Shown piece after piece: positions 8,700 to 17,408 of a stretch of DNA of 33,839 nucleotides (position 1 is the stretch's first letter; every line of letters starts with the position of its first letter). The notes beneath the pieces are model-generated. The model made no database searches and was not told the DNA's origin. It saw only the letters and a list, made by a program, of their open reading frames with translations. Origin of the DNA: Planctomycetota bacterium (GTDB lineage: Bacteria > Planctomycetota > Planctomycetia > Pirellulales > Pirellulaceae); assembly GCA_026692905.1 (NCBI GenBank), contig JAPLNL010000016.1, positions 1 through 33,839 of the forward strand, given 5' to 3'. The position numbers and the translations under genes were made by a program.

Positions 8700-9574
8700 G
8701 CTCGATTCGGTTGCATTCTTTTCGGCATTACAAAGTCTCAATACGGTAAAGCGATCAAAAACCAAACCGTCACCATTGATGGTAAAACCGTAAGAGGCTC
8801 CTTTGATACGTCTATCAATCAAGCGCCTTTTCACAAGGTTACTGCATGGGCCTGTGGGCTTCGTCTTTGTATTGGGGCTAAGGCTGTAGATGGCAAGTCC
8901 AATGAGATCCCTGCTGTTCAAGCACTGATTGAACAATTGAATTCGCAAGGAGCCGTTGTTACCGCCGACGCGATGCTTTGTCAAAAAGAAACAGCCCAAG
9001 CGATCATCAACAAGGAAGCAGACTCTATTCTCCAAGTTAAAGGCAACCAACTAAGTCTCGAGAACGCATTGAACGAAGCGATTCTCGACGCATTGGAAAA
9101 GAACACGAAATCAAAACGAGTCCCCCGCAAGACTGAAGAGAACCATGGACGTGCCGAGTACCGCGAGACAGTCGTGATACCATACCCGGACCATCCGATT
9201 TTTCAGAAATGGCCAGAAGTCAAAACGATCGGAATGACGTACCTCACTCGTACGATCGACGGCAAGATCCAAGAAGCGTCGTCAACCTTTATCACTAGTG
9301 CCAAAAGCGGGAGATGACCTCTGATGGGACGTCGAGCCTTCAACGGGGTCAGCAATACGTCCTCGATGTAGTGTTTTCAGAGGACTCAAGTCGGATTCGC
9401 AAAGGAACTCCCGAAATCGCATCAGGATTCCGACGCTTGGCGCTAAACATTCTGCAAAAGGACACTGCCATCAAAGATGCAATTCGAGGTAAACGAAAAC
9501 GCTGTGGCTGGGACAACTCTGCAATTGAGAAGCTACTCGCAGGTTATTCATGCTGCTAACAGGCGATTGCCCTG
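8700..9574 (+). mobile_element. degenerate ISAs1-family insertion sequence
   Basis: Remnant of an ISAs1-family element, judged from the transposase fragments inside it. The left end is missing. The right end may be gcgattgccctg at 9563-9574, which resembles ISAs1-type terminal repeats as I remember them, but no matching left repeat is visible. The element has probably been immobile for a long time. Confidence 0.75.
8715..9559 (+). pseudogene. broken ISAs1-family transposase (DDE)
   Basis: The first fragment is open in the frame through 8757-9317. It carries the ISAs1 DDE core: TVTIDGKTVRGS, KVTAWACGLRLCIGAKAVDG, KSNEIPAVQALIEQLNSQGAVVTADAML, LQVKGNQ and TYLTRTIDGKIQEASSTFITSAKSG, then a stop at 9315-9317. 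A second fragment in another frame (9314-9559) continues with YVLDVVFSEDSSRIRKG, FRRLALNILQKD and GKRKRCGWDNSAIEKLL, the usual C-terminus. Between them, the segment expected to read HWxIEN-xxHW is scrambled and partly lost. The N-terminal third, including the normal start, is absent. It is therefore a pseudogene with at least one frameshift and an N-terminal truncation. Confidence 0.88.
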
Positions 9575-10056
9575 TTCCCACCCCCGCCTTGGAAATTGTG
9601 GACATACGTTAGTTGAAATGCAAGGCCTCGACTGGGGAATTCAATTGTTGTCAGCTGCTGCAAACGCTTTTGCTAAGATCACTTAGCACTGGGAATTTCC
9701 AACTGTCGTTGAGACCAAAAACTGGGGGGCTTTTACCTTTCGCTATACACCGCAGCACGGTAGATAGTCTTTTTGCAGTTTGGAAACTGCCAAATCGCCG
9801 TGCGCAATTGCCGCGCCGAAAGTGGGCTATCACTGTAGCCAACCTCGAGATTTCAAAAATAAGCACCAACTGGCCAGGCACCAGACCGAACACCAGGATT
9901 GCGAACCGGTAATGAGCGTTAGCACCACATTAATGGTGTTTTAAGGACATCTATTCAACGTTGAGGTTTTGCGGTATGATTCTCGTCAGCAGAAACCTGT
10001 AGTGGTTGATTTCAAGCAAAAACCTCTCTGATCGCCCGAGAGCCGAGGACTATGAA
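9575..10056. other. non-coding gap after the IS remnant
   Basis: About 480 bases with no protein I recognise; open frames here lack family features on both strands. It holds a weak hairpin with a T run (caccacattaatggtg, 9923-9938, then tttt) and a -10-like tatgat at 9975-9980 ahead of the sigma-factor-like gene, though I see no convincing -35 at the right distance. It may be further eroded mobile DNA. Confidence 0.5.
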
Positions 10057-10293
10057 ATGAAAGTAACCCAAAATCGCGACCAGATTTTTACATTTCAGCT
10101 GATAACCAGCGACAGCGAGCTGTACGTTGATTTATTTGAAATGATTTTGCGTTGGATCCCACGTAAGTTGGCTGTTAGCCTTCACAACAAAGTTGACCAG
10201 GAATCGCTTGCAAACGCAATTTTGATCGACGTTCTTTACGGCTCACCACTCTATCGATTGTTGAGAGGCATTTTATCTCCCTTTGCTATTTGA
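10057..10293 (+). CDS. N-terminal half (region 2) of an ECF-like sigma factor
   Basis: 78 residues from the ATG at 10057, chosen because gagga lies about 8 bases upstream; the frame is open from a TTG at 10006. The pattern SDSELYVDLFEMIL, RKLAVSLHNKVDQESLANAILIDVLY and LYRLLRGIL resembles region 2 of planctomycete ECF sigma factors (core-RNA-polymerase and -10 binding), including the DxxSL-xxA-I position that normally reads D-x-x-D-L-x-Q-x-x-F. The frame stops at TGA 10291-10293, just where a normal sigma factor would continue into its linker. The matching C-terminal half begins in the -1 frame at 10290. Either this is one gene broken by a small indel, or a frameshifted or two-subunit sigma factor. 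Confidence 0.6.
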   Translation: MKVTQNRDQIFTFQLITSDSELYVDLFEMILRWIPRKLAVSLHNKVDQESLANAILIDVLYGSPLYRLLRGILSPFAI

Positions 10294-10601
10294 AAATGGA
10301 ATTTCGTGTTCGCGACGAAGTTGATCGTTTGACCTGCCAAAAGCGTGGTGGAAAATCAGGAACTTTTTGTTTTGACGTTGGCCACGAAATCATAGATTCT
10401 AATTTGTTGAACAACCCACAGTACATTGTTCAGTTTCGAGATACTTGGGCCATGTTCAAAAGCAAGTTGAGTCCAATCCAACGGAAAATCGTCCATTTGC
10501 GTCTAAAAGGGGAAAGCAACAAGCGCATCGGGCAGGCACTAGGAATTCATCCGAGCCAAATAACCCGCAAGTTAAAAGACATTCAACTCCTTTTTGAGTG
10601 A
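10290..10601 (+). CDS. C-terminal half (region 4 HTH) of an ECF-like sigma factor
   Basis: 103 residues from TTG 10290, or 101 from ATG 10296. The C-terminal part is a clear sigma-70 region 4 helix-turn-helix: LSPIQRKIVHLRLKGESNKR followed by IGQALGIHPSQITRKLKDIQ, which would contact the -35 element. The preceding segment KMEFRVRDEVDRLTCQKRGGK matches the basic linker of planctomycete ECF factors. The stop of the upstream half and this start share the four bases ttga, and no ribosome binding site is visible, so independent translation would have to rely on coupling. It is followed at 10745 by three small genes on the same strand that it might control, which is inference from position only. 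Confidence 0.7.
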   Translation: MKMEFRVRDEVDRLTCQKRGGKSGTFCFDVGHEIIDSNLLNNPQYIVQFRDTWAMFKSKLSPIQRKIVHLRLKGESNKRIGQALGIHPSQITRKLKDIQLLFE

Positions 10602-10744
10602 TCAAGAAAACGGTTAATCATGTTTTGGAAATTATTTTGTTTTTTTCGCAAGACCAGTAAGCCTTTCTCGCTTTCTAATTCCGGTGCATCAATGCTTAAT
10701 AAATGGAATAAGAGTTTAACACAAAAGGTATCGAGGTGATGGCG

Positions 10745-11296
10745 ATGATCGGTTCAATTAGGGTTATGATCGTTTTGAGTGCAGTTTGCTGCGCTATTTT
10801 TGCTCGTAAGGCTGACGCGCAACTGGAATTCACAGGAAGTGATGGAGTCGCATATACTGCAACAATAAAAACTCAGACAAGCAACACTAACACCGTCAAT
10901 GGATCAACCATTATATGGATTGAGGATGGTTATGGGACGTATCCGTTTGAAGTCAAATACTCCTATACAGCAAATAGTGCTCCGTCCATTGTTTCCGTGG
11001 CCCCTGTTTTGGACTCCTGGTTTGGCGGGCTGGATTACATATACCTTGTGCTAGATTCAACTTCCATCGTAAATACCGGGACGTCACTAGATTTACAAGT
11101 AAGCCCAGATAGCAATCTCAACGCCGGACAAGAAGTTACCTTTAGTGAGTTCAAACGGTATTCCTTCAGGATCAAAATGCAGTACCATTATGTTTGCCCT
11201 ATCGGACTGATGTCTTATTCGTTTGGAGCAACGACACTGAATACGGATTTGGAAGGTGGACTGCTTTCTCGGAGTGGCACCGCAACTGTCGATTGA
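10745..11296 (+). CDS. small secreted protein of unknown function
   Basis: About 183 residues. The signal peptide is clear: MIGSIRVMIVLSAVCCAIF with ADA-QLEF as the likely cleavage site. The mature part is Ser/Thr/Asn-rich with alternating hydrophobic residues (VAYTATIKTQTSNTNTVNGS; EVKYSYTANSAPSIVSVAPV), suggesting a beta-sandwich. There is a pair of Cys in the hydrophobic part of the signal and a lone Cys in the mature part (YVCPIGLMSYSF). I chose ATG 10745 because gagg at 10733-10736 lies 8 bases upstream; GTG 10736 and ATG 10739 are too close to it. I do not recognise a family. It is followed by an exported helical protein after 32 bases. Confidence 0.65.
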   Translation: MIGSIRVMIVLSAVCCAIFARKADAQLEFTGSDGVAYTATIKTQTSNTNTVNGSTIIWIEDGYGTYPFEVKYSYTANSAPSIVSVAPVLDSWFGGLDYIYLVLDSTSIVNTGTSLDLQVSPDSNLNAGQEVTFSEFKRYSFRIKMQYHYVCPIGLMSYSFGATTLNTDLEGGLLSRSGTATVD

Positions 11297-11328
11297 GTTT
11301 GGATTTGAAACTATTTGGAGGCTTGAAT

Positions 11329-12144
11329 ATGTTTGTTTTGTTAGCAATGTTTGTGTTATTTGCGGGTATTTCAGTGGACGATTTGGTTAATGAAACAGAG
11401 GCAGATAAACTGCTGGCGGACGCAGAAAGGCGAAGTAGCAGTCTTGCTAAACTATTTAGGCCTAGTTTCGAAGTCGGAGACACATTAATTCGGGAACGAG
11501 TATCCGGGTTGCGTTTGAAATCAGAGGATCAGTCCAAGATTATTGATTTGGTTCGATCTCAGTTTGAGCTTTGGGAAAAGCAGGATGTCGAAATAGCTCG
11601 TTGCTTTATCGTCAACGGTGACAAACCGCTTCCCAAGCAGGAACTGAAGAAAATGATTGAAAAATTCCAGAAAGAGTCGGATGAGCGAGTAACTGCCCTC
11701 GAAAAAGCATTAGATGAAACAATCTCGTTTGAGGGTGAGGGTGTACTGCTGAAGTATGTCATGGAGGTCGGCAGCGTTGAGTACCTTACTTCGCCGGTTT
11801 TCAACGAAATTCTTGACTTGTCGGCTTATCAAAAGTCAAGAATCAAGGAGTTTGTCAATTTAGTCGAAAGTGATGTCGTCGCGCTAAAAAAGAGTACTGC
11901 CGCTGCGAAAGACGAGAAGAGCGTCAAAGCCGCACTTAATAACACCCGCCGATCGGCGGGTGCTCGGATGGTGTCAATCATGGGCACTCTTAATGAAGCG
12001 CAATTAACGCGATTGTTGAACTCAAAACCAAAGGCAACTACTATTGAAGATGAGTTAAGTAGGCTTCCCAAAGACCTACTAGAAGTTTTTGAGGACGAAC
12101 AACGATTGCTCAATGAAAACATTCAAAAAGGGAAAAAGAAATAA
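11329..12144 (+). CDS. exported helical protein (LTxxQ-like), function unknown
   Basis: 271 residues from ATG 11329, chosen because ggag sits 8 bases upstream and a hydrophobic signal follows at once (MFVLLAMFVLFAGIS). The rest is charged and helical, rich in Glu, Lys and Leu. Two spaced elements, NEILDLSAYQKSRIKEFV and GTLNEAQLTRLLNS, resemble the LTxxQ-type modules in the N-terminus of the secretin-like protein at 2028-5393 and in other planctomycete exported proteins. The C-terminus is basic (NIQKGKKK). The open frame extends upstream to 11194 but overlaps the preceding gene. Its stop is followed after two bases by the start of the small membrane protein, so the two are probably translated together. 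Confidence 0.7.
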   Translation: MFVLLAMFVLFAGISVDDLVNETEADKLLADAERRSSSLAKLFRPSFEVGDTLIRERVSGLRLKSEDQSKIIDLVRSQFELWEKQDVEIARCFIVNGDKPLPKQELKKMIEKFQKESDERVTALEKALDETISFEGEGVLLKYVMEVGSVEYLTSPVFNEILDLSAYQKSRIKEFVNLVESDVVALKKSTAAAKDEKSVKAALNNTRRSAGARMVSIMGTLNEAQLTRLLNSKPKATTIEDELSRLPKDLLEVFEDEQRLLNENIQKGKKK

Positions 12145-12146
12145 TT

Positions 12147-12365
12147 ATGTTTGGCTTAGGATTATTCGAAATTGTACTTGCGGCAATAGTCGGTCTCGTG
12201 TCTTACGTATTACTGCTTTATGCATGCCGACGCCTTAACGTTCCGAAGACTATTGCGCTGATTGGTTTAATACCTGGATGGATTACAGTCGCAATTTGCG
12301 TTATCGTCGTTTACAAGATCATTGACGCGGCTTCCAAAAGCAGCCGTGACAGGTTACATGGATAA
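12147..12365 (+). CDS. small two-helix membrane protein
   Basis: 72 residues with two hydrophobic segments (FEIVLAAIVGLVSYVLLLYA and IALIGLIPGWITVAICVIVV) joined by a short basic loop (CRRLNVPKT) and a charged tail. The ATG lies two bases after the stop of the helical protein gene, typical of coupled genes. No family is recognised; the topology is consistent with a small inner-membrane accessory or anchoring protein. Confidence 0.6.
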   Translation: MFGLGLFEIVLAAIVGLVSYVLLLYACRRLNVPKTIALIGLIPGWITVAICVIVVYKIIDAASKSSRDRLHG

Positions 12366-12408
12366 CCTTAAAACCCGGAGAGACGGTCTTGATTTTGGTC
12401 AATAGCTG

Positions 12409-12483
12409 AATCGCAAAAATTGTAAATTTGCGATTTCCGTTTTGTCGATCTGTGCGATCAGTGCACATTGGGGCCAGCCCCAA
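12409..12483. terminator. hairpins after the small-gene operon
   Basis: A stem aatcgcaaa (12409-12417) pairs with tttgcgatt (12427-12435), followed by a weakly T-rich stretch. A second perfect hairpin, ttggggccagccccaa, lies at 12468-12483. Genes converge here, from the small operon on plus and the esterase on minus, so these may end transcription from either side. The U-tracts are weak. Confidence 0.45.
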
Positions 12484-12621
12484 ACTCCGGGATTTTTCAG
12501 GCGTAGCTCGGAAAATCAATCTTCCTTGCATCCGATTTCTGCTCCAATGTTGGCGCAGGTTGGAGCGGAAAACGACTCTGTGGGGACAGTAGGAAGCCGG
12601 TTGGACTGAGTTATGAGAATC

Positions 12622-13747
<1,126 letters not shown>

Positions 13748-13783
13748 TGGATAAGTGGGAATGGAATCACGCAAATTCACTCC

Positions 13784-13951
13784 GTTTAAAGACGCGGCAA
13801 TACGAGAAAGCACACTGACGAAAACGGCCGCGTCGTCGGGTTGTATGGAATCGAACATCTTGGTTCGAATGGACTCACCCGCGGTCCATAGTTGTCGAAA
13901 CTTTCGTTTGCCCGCTGCCGTAAGCGCTACGTTACGAGCTCGTGAATCGCT
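13784..13951 (-). pseudogene. remnant of a MarR-family regulator
   Basis: The segment encodes DSRARNVALTAAGKRKFRQL, then WTAGESIRTKMFDSIQPDD and VFVSVLSRIAASLNG. This matches the wing end and dimerisation helices of MarR-type regulators (compare the usual DxRxxxVxLTxxG). The winged-helix N-terminus is not visible in the same frame, and the frame runs on into the caccctccc repeats without a normal stop. It is probably a truncated, decayed copy. The identification rests on this short motif. Confidence 0.5.
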
Positions 13952-14057
13952 TGCATTGTTGGAAAAGTCGGAGCAAGAGAATACTCCCTCGAAATGTTCG
14001 TCGCGGGACGATTTGGAACGGATTGTGGAAAACTTTTTCGAACACTGGACCCTAAGG

Positions 14058-14609
14058 CTACTGTAGGTTCGGCGCTGGCGCAAGAATCGGGACATTCGTT
14101 CCGGGACCAAATGCATTTGGAACTGTTGGTTGTGTGATAATCGGAGCCGGAGGTGTTCGAGTGGGAGGAGCTGAACTGGCGATTCCTTGAGTCGACTGCA
14201 AACGCATTTGCTCCCCCCCTTCGATCAGCGCTTCTGCAGATACAACGGGTGCCGGCGACAGCTGCACGTCGATAATCCGTTCGTCCCGTTGCTCGAATGG
14301 CCAAAGGGTTTCCGTGAAGAAATCAAGCGGAGGAATCGCGTACCACGGAGGACTGATTTTTCTCAGAAAGCGTTCGGGACGATACCCATCACGAACCAAT
14401 TCAAAGTTCCTTGTGCCGTAGTAAGTGAAACTCGTTGAAACCGGTGTTAAACCGATCGGCTGCTTATCAATGTACGCCATGGCCCCGGGCGGATTCGAGC
14501 GGACGGTCATTCTTTTGCGAATGCACCCAGGCAGAACGGTACAGAAAAGGATCGTGATGATGGTGGAAACGAGACGCTTTGTCCTGTTGTTGCGAGGGAA
14601 TTGAGGCAT
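14058..14609 (-). CDS. PEGA-domain lipoprotein
   Basis: 183 residues. A basic start (MPQFPRNNRTKRLVST) precedes a hydrophobic stretch and a lipobox, VLPGC, with Cys28 as the likely lipidated residue. A PEGA-type domain follows: MTVRSNPPGAMAYIDKQPIG, then TPVSTSFTYYGTRNFELVRD. The tail is Pro/Thr/Ala-rich (PPTRTPPAPIITQPTVPNAF), probably disordered. It is expected to be anchored in a membrane facing the periplasm, possibly binding the cell wall or other surface components. It is divergent from the PlsC-type gene, with about 134 bases between them for both promoters. Confidence 0.82.
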   Translation of the reverse strand: MPQFPRNNRTKRLVSTIITILFCTVLPGCIRKRMTVRSNPPGAMAYIDKQPIGLTPVSTSFTYYGTRNFELVRDGYRPERFLRKISPPWYAIPPLDFFTETLWPFEQRDERIIDVQLSPAPVVSAEALIEGGEQMRLQSTQGIASSAPPTRTPPAPIITQPTVPNAFGPGTNVPILAPAPNLQ

Positions 14610-14743
14610 TGCGTGTAACGTTGGTCCGTCCCTAAAACCGCTATTTTTGGTAAAGTCCGCTGGGCGCTCGGATGGCTGGCGAACAGGAGTCTAGGACAAC
14701 GGCCGCTGGGAAAGCAAGATAGAATAGGGAATGTCATGATTTC

Positions 14744-15517
14744 TTGGCTGAACCCTTGCATTTTTCTTTGATTCAGCAACGATTGAGCGTTCAGTCGTTT
14801 TGCGCACACACACATGAGCAATTTCCCTTGGCCGTCATTCCTTCACCACAAATTCAAACCAACCAATCGAGCGACGTTGTTTTTCCTGACCGCGACCACT
14901 TAACTCCACTGTGCAAAGCAACGGGGCATACGCTAGCGTTCTTGGCAAAGCTCGTTAGTGGATTCACGGTCCGTTGGCTTGGTTCCCAACCGGAAACCTG
15001 TCAGCGTGTTTACTTTGCTAACCACACAAGCCACCTGGACGCCGTTGTTTTATGGTCTTGTTTGCCAAAAGAACTTCGATTGCTGACACGTCCAGTTGCC
15101 GCACAAGACTATTGGGGTGGCTCACGGTTTCGACGTTTCCTAGCTAAGTCTTTCAACGCGATCCTCATCGATCGAAAACAGATCAAGGTGCATCAGAGCC
15201 CTGTCGAACTCATGTTGCGCGAAATTGCAGATGTCTATTCGTTGATCGTCTTCCCTGAAGGTAGTCGCGCAGCCGATGGCGAAATGGGCGAGTTCAAAAG
15301 TGGACTCTATTATCTGGCCAAGAAACGCCCCGATCTGGAACTCATCCCCGTCTACATGGACAATCTGAATCGCATCTTGCCACGCGGCGAGTTCATGCCG
15401 GTTCCACTACTCAGTTCGATCACTATCGGAAGCCCAATCTATCTGGAAACGGGTGAATCGAAAGTCGACTTCCTCAATCGAGCTAGCCGCTCGGTCAAAG
15501 TACTTAAAGAGCGATAG
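14744..15517 (+). CDS. PlsC-type 1-acylglycerol-3-phosphate acyltransferase family protein
   Basis: About 257 residues if the TTG at 14744 is used; no in-frame ATG lies near, so the start is uncertain and could be a later TTG. Acyltransferase motif I is NHTSHLDAVVLW (about 93-104, with the H-x4-D catalytic pair). A basic DRKQIKV segment follows, then motif III IVFPEGSRAADGEMGEFKSG (about 168-187) and the IPVYMDNL strand. The enzyme would transfer an acyl chain to lysophosphatidic acid or a related acceptor at the cytoplasmic membrane. The first 45 residues are unusual for the family and may be outside the true gene. It stands alone. Confidence 0.85.
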   Translation: MAEPLHFSLIQQRLSVQSFCAHTHEQFPLAVIPSPQIQTNQSSDVVFPDRDHLTPLCKATGHTLAFLAKLVSGFTVRWLGSQPETCQRVYFANHTSHLDAVVLWSCLPKELRLLTRPVAAQDYWGGSRFRRFLAKSFNAILIDRKQIKVHQSPVELMLREIADVYSLIVFPEGSRAADGEMGEFKSGLYYLAKKRPDLELIPVYMDNLNRILPRGEFMPVPLLSSITIGSPIYLETGESKVDFLNRASRSVKVLKER

Positions 15518-16115
15518 CATTCAAGTGCAATAAAATCGCGAATGCGATGGCAGTTTTTAGCCTCGGGTGAAGTTCGCATCGCGAACGAACCCCCAGGTCA
15601 GATGCCCCAATCGGTATAGAGCTCTGAAGGAACGCCATTGGCGGTATGTGTTTCACCCAGCCAATCATATGGTTGGCTATCATTTGCCTCGCGCCTTAGG
15701 CAGGTGTGCCGGCGCGTTGCGACTCCGGAAACATGTTGTATCGCTAACCACGGATTGCATCCTCATCTTTACCCAGCTTTCTGGACAGATTTCGTACTCG
15801 TACTCAATGAAATGGTACTCGTACTCGATTGTCCATCCGATCGAGTACGAGTACTGCCCTTCGGGCGGAGTACGAGCACGAAAAACCCAAGGTAATTGGA
15901 ATGTGATGTTCAAGGATCTGGGTAAAGATGAGGATTGCATCCGTGGCTATCAAATGACACTGCTCCGCAGTTCAAGTCAATGCAGTTCCTTTCCGCTCTA
16001 TCTCGACCTTGACTTAACCGCTGCCACTTTGATAGATACCGTTGTCTTTGAAGTTGGTTAATCAAAGTCCTTTGGGCACTAGCTGTCCATCCGAACTTAT
16101 TGAGCGGGGTTTGAG
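15518..16115. other. 598-base gap containing palindromic element
   Basis: Apart from the nested palindrome at 15748-15946, the gap holds a 20-base near-perfect palindrome, agccaatcatatggttggct, at 15659-15678, preceded by a stretch (about 15618-15658) of a style I associate with planctomycete dispersed repeats. I see no gene. The open frames here read through the repeats and give low-complexity SYSYS/EYEYE strings. Confidence 0.65.
15748..15946. repeat. nested 199-bp palindromic element
   Basis: Three concentric inverted repeats make one long foldable arm. The outer 29-base arms at 15748-15776 and 15918-15946 match at 26 positions. The middle arms ttcgtactcgtactc (15791-15805) and gagtacgagcacgaa (15868-15882) match at 14 of 15. 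The inner arms gtactcgtactcgat (15815-15829) and its perfect complement (15840-15854) leave a 10-base loop. No open frame is meaningful. It could be a MITE-like mobile repeat, a cruciform, or a transcribed hairpin. The gtactc hexamers recall dispersed repeats in planctomycetes. Confidence 0.85.
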
Positions 16116-17327
16116 ATGTTTAATAGCAAGTATTGGGTCGTTGCCGTTTTTTTTTCATTCGTCATTCTAGGTTCGCTCGCAATCGCGCAATCCCCAACAC
16201 CGGCCAAACGTCCTGGAGACAAACAGGTCCCGACGCCTGCCAAACGCCCTGAACCCAAACCAGCCCAACAAGAACCTGTCAAAGAGGAACAGACCGAGGA
16301 AGCGGATCAGATAGAAACGGCGGCGATCAAATCGGCTTCAGCAGATACCGTCTCCTCCGAAGATGAAACCAAAACCGCTACAGTCGGTTCCGCGGCAACA
16401 CCCGTTTCAAAATCTGTAACTCCTCCTGCCAATTCCGCGTTAGTCGAGCCGCCAGCGTTACGCAAAGTGGAACGCAAAACCATGAACGAGACTCCGTCGA
16501 CCTCTGGAGGAGAGGAATATCTATTACGATACAATCTGCAGCCAGGTATGGTTATTTCGAGCGAAGTCACCCACTTGGCCAAAACCGATACCAAGATCGA
16601 CTCTACCGAACAGAACTCCCAGTCACGAACGGTCTCCCAGAAAATGTGGGAAGTTACCAAGGCTGTGAATGGTGAGATGACATTTGAGTACAAGATTTTG
16701 GAAATCGATATGTCCCAGCGTATCGGAAATGACAATGAGCTGCGATATAGCTCCAAGAGTGGCGAAGAACCCTTGCGACAATTCCAAGCTGCAGCAGCGT
16801 CAGTTGGCAAAGTCATCTCCACCGTTACGATCGATGAACAAGGAATGATTATTGCTCGCAGCGATCAAAGCAATCCTCCCAATTTGGGCATGGGTGACAT
16901 CACATTGCCGGTCCCAAAGAAGCCAATCGCGATCGGCGCAACTTGGGAGGTGCCACGCGAAATGCGCATCATGCGAGAAGATAGTTCGGTGAAAACGGTC
17001 CGATTTCGTGAGCTGTTTCGGTTCGATAAAGTGAGTGCCGGAGTGGCCACGATCATCGTTCGAAGCGAAATGCTAACTCCGATTTCGGAGCCAAAGGAAG
17101 AGGCTCAAGTACTGCAACAACTCAGCAACGGAACCATCAAATTCGATATCGATGCGGGCCGAATGATTTCAAAGGAGCTCGGTTGGGACAAAGTGGTCGT
17201 CGGCTTCTCCGGCGCGGGAAGCGTCATGGACTACTCCGCCAGACTCGAAGAGCAAGTCCTGAAAACAGAACAAAAGTTCGGTGCCATCAAGTCCGCGAAC
17301 AAGGCCAAGTCAGCGACAAGTAGGTAG
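16116..17327 (+). CDS. secreted protein, DUF6263-like, function unknown
   Basis: 403 residues. The signal peptide is MFNSKYWVVAVFFSFVILGS with cleavage near AIA-QS. A Pro/Lys/Glu-rich, Thr-rich linker (about 25-125, with TPAKRP repeated) leads to a folded domain from about residue 128: YLLRYNLQPGMVISSEVTHL, then KMWEVTKAVNGEMTFEYKI and IAIGATWEVPREMRI. The pattern of beta strands and the phrase DEQGMIIARSDQ fit DUF6263-type exported proteins, but I state the family as probable only. No catalytic motif is visible. It is convergent with the NfeD-like gene, and its stop lies at the edge of a repeat that may serve as a shared terminator. Confidence 0.75.
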   Translation: MFNSKYWVVAVFFSFVILGSLAIAQSPTPAKRPGDKQVPTPAKRPEPKPAQQEPVKEEQTEEADQIETAAIKSASADTVSSEDETKTATVGSAATPVSKSVTPPANSALVEPPALRKVERKTMNETPSTSGGEEYLLRYNLQPGMVISSEVTHLAKTDTKIDSTEQNSQSRTVSQKMWEVTKAVNGEMTFEYKILEIDMSQRIGNDNELRYSSKSGEEPLRQFQAAAASVGKVISTVTIDEQGMIIARSDQSNPPNLGMGDITLPVPKKPIAIGATWEVPREMRIMREDSSVKTVRFRELFRFDKVSAGVATIIVRSEMLTPISEPKEEAQVLQQLSNGTIKFDIDAGRMISKELGWDKVVVGFSGAGSVMDYSARLEEQVLKTEQKFGAIKSANKAKSATSR

Positions 17328-17408
17328 TTTGAAGTTGTCAGTTTGAAGTTGTCAGTCTTCAGTTTATATCTCTAAAAAACTGACAACTGACATTTGACAA
17401 CTGACAAC
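17327..17408. terminator. repeat-based hairpin between convergent genes
   Basis: The 14-base unit gtttgaagttgtca is duplicated at 17327-17340 and 17341-17354. Its complement (tgacaact and variants) recurs three times on the right side, at about 17378-17408. The two sides form an imperfect stem of roughly 24 bases around ttcagtttatatctctaaaa. The stop codons of both flanking genes touch it, so it is well placed to end transcription from both directions. Confidence 0.6.

Noticed and set aside
9613-9912. 99-residue ORF after the IS remnant
   Set aside because: The translation has no family pattern and no start signals; it may be decayed mobile DNA.
15567-16061. 164-residue plus-strand ORF
   Set aside because: It reads through the nested palindrome and gives SYSYS low-complexity text; no domain and no ribosome binding site are seen.
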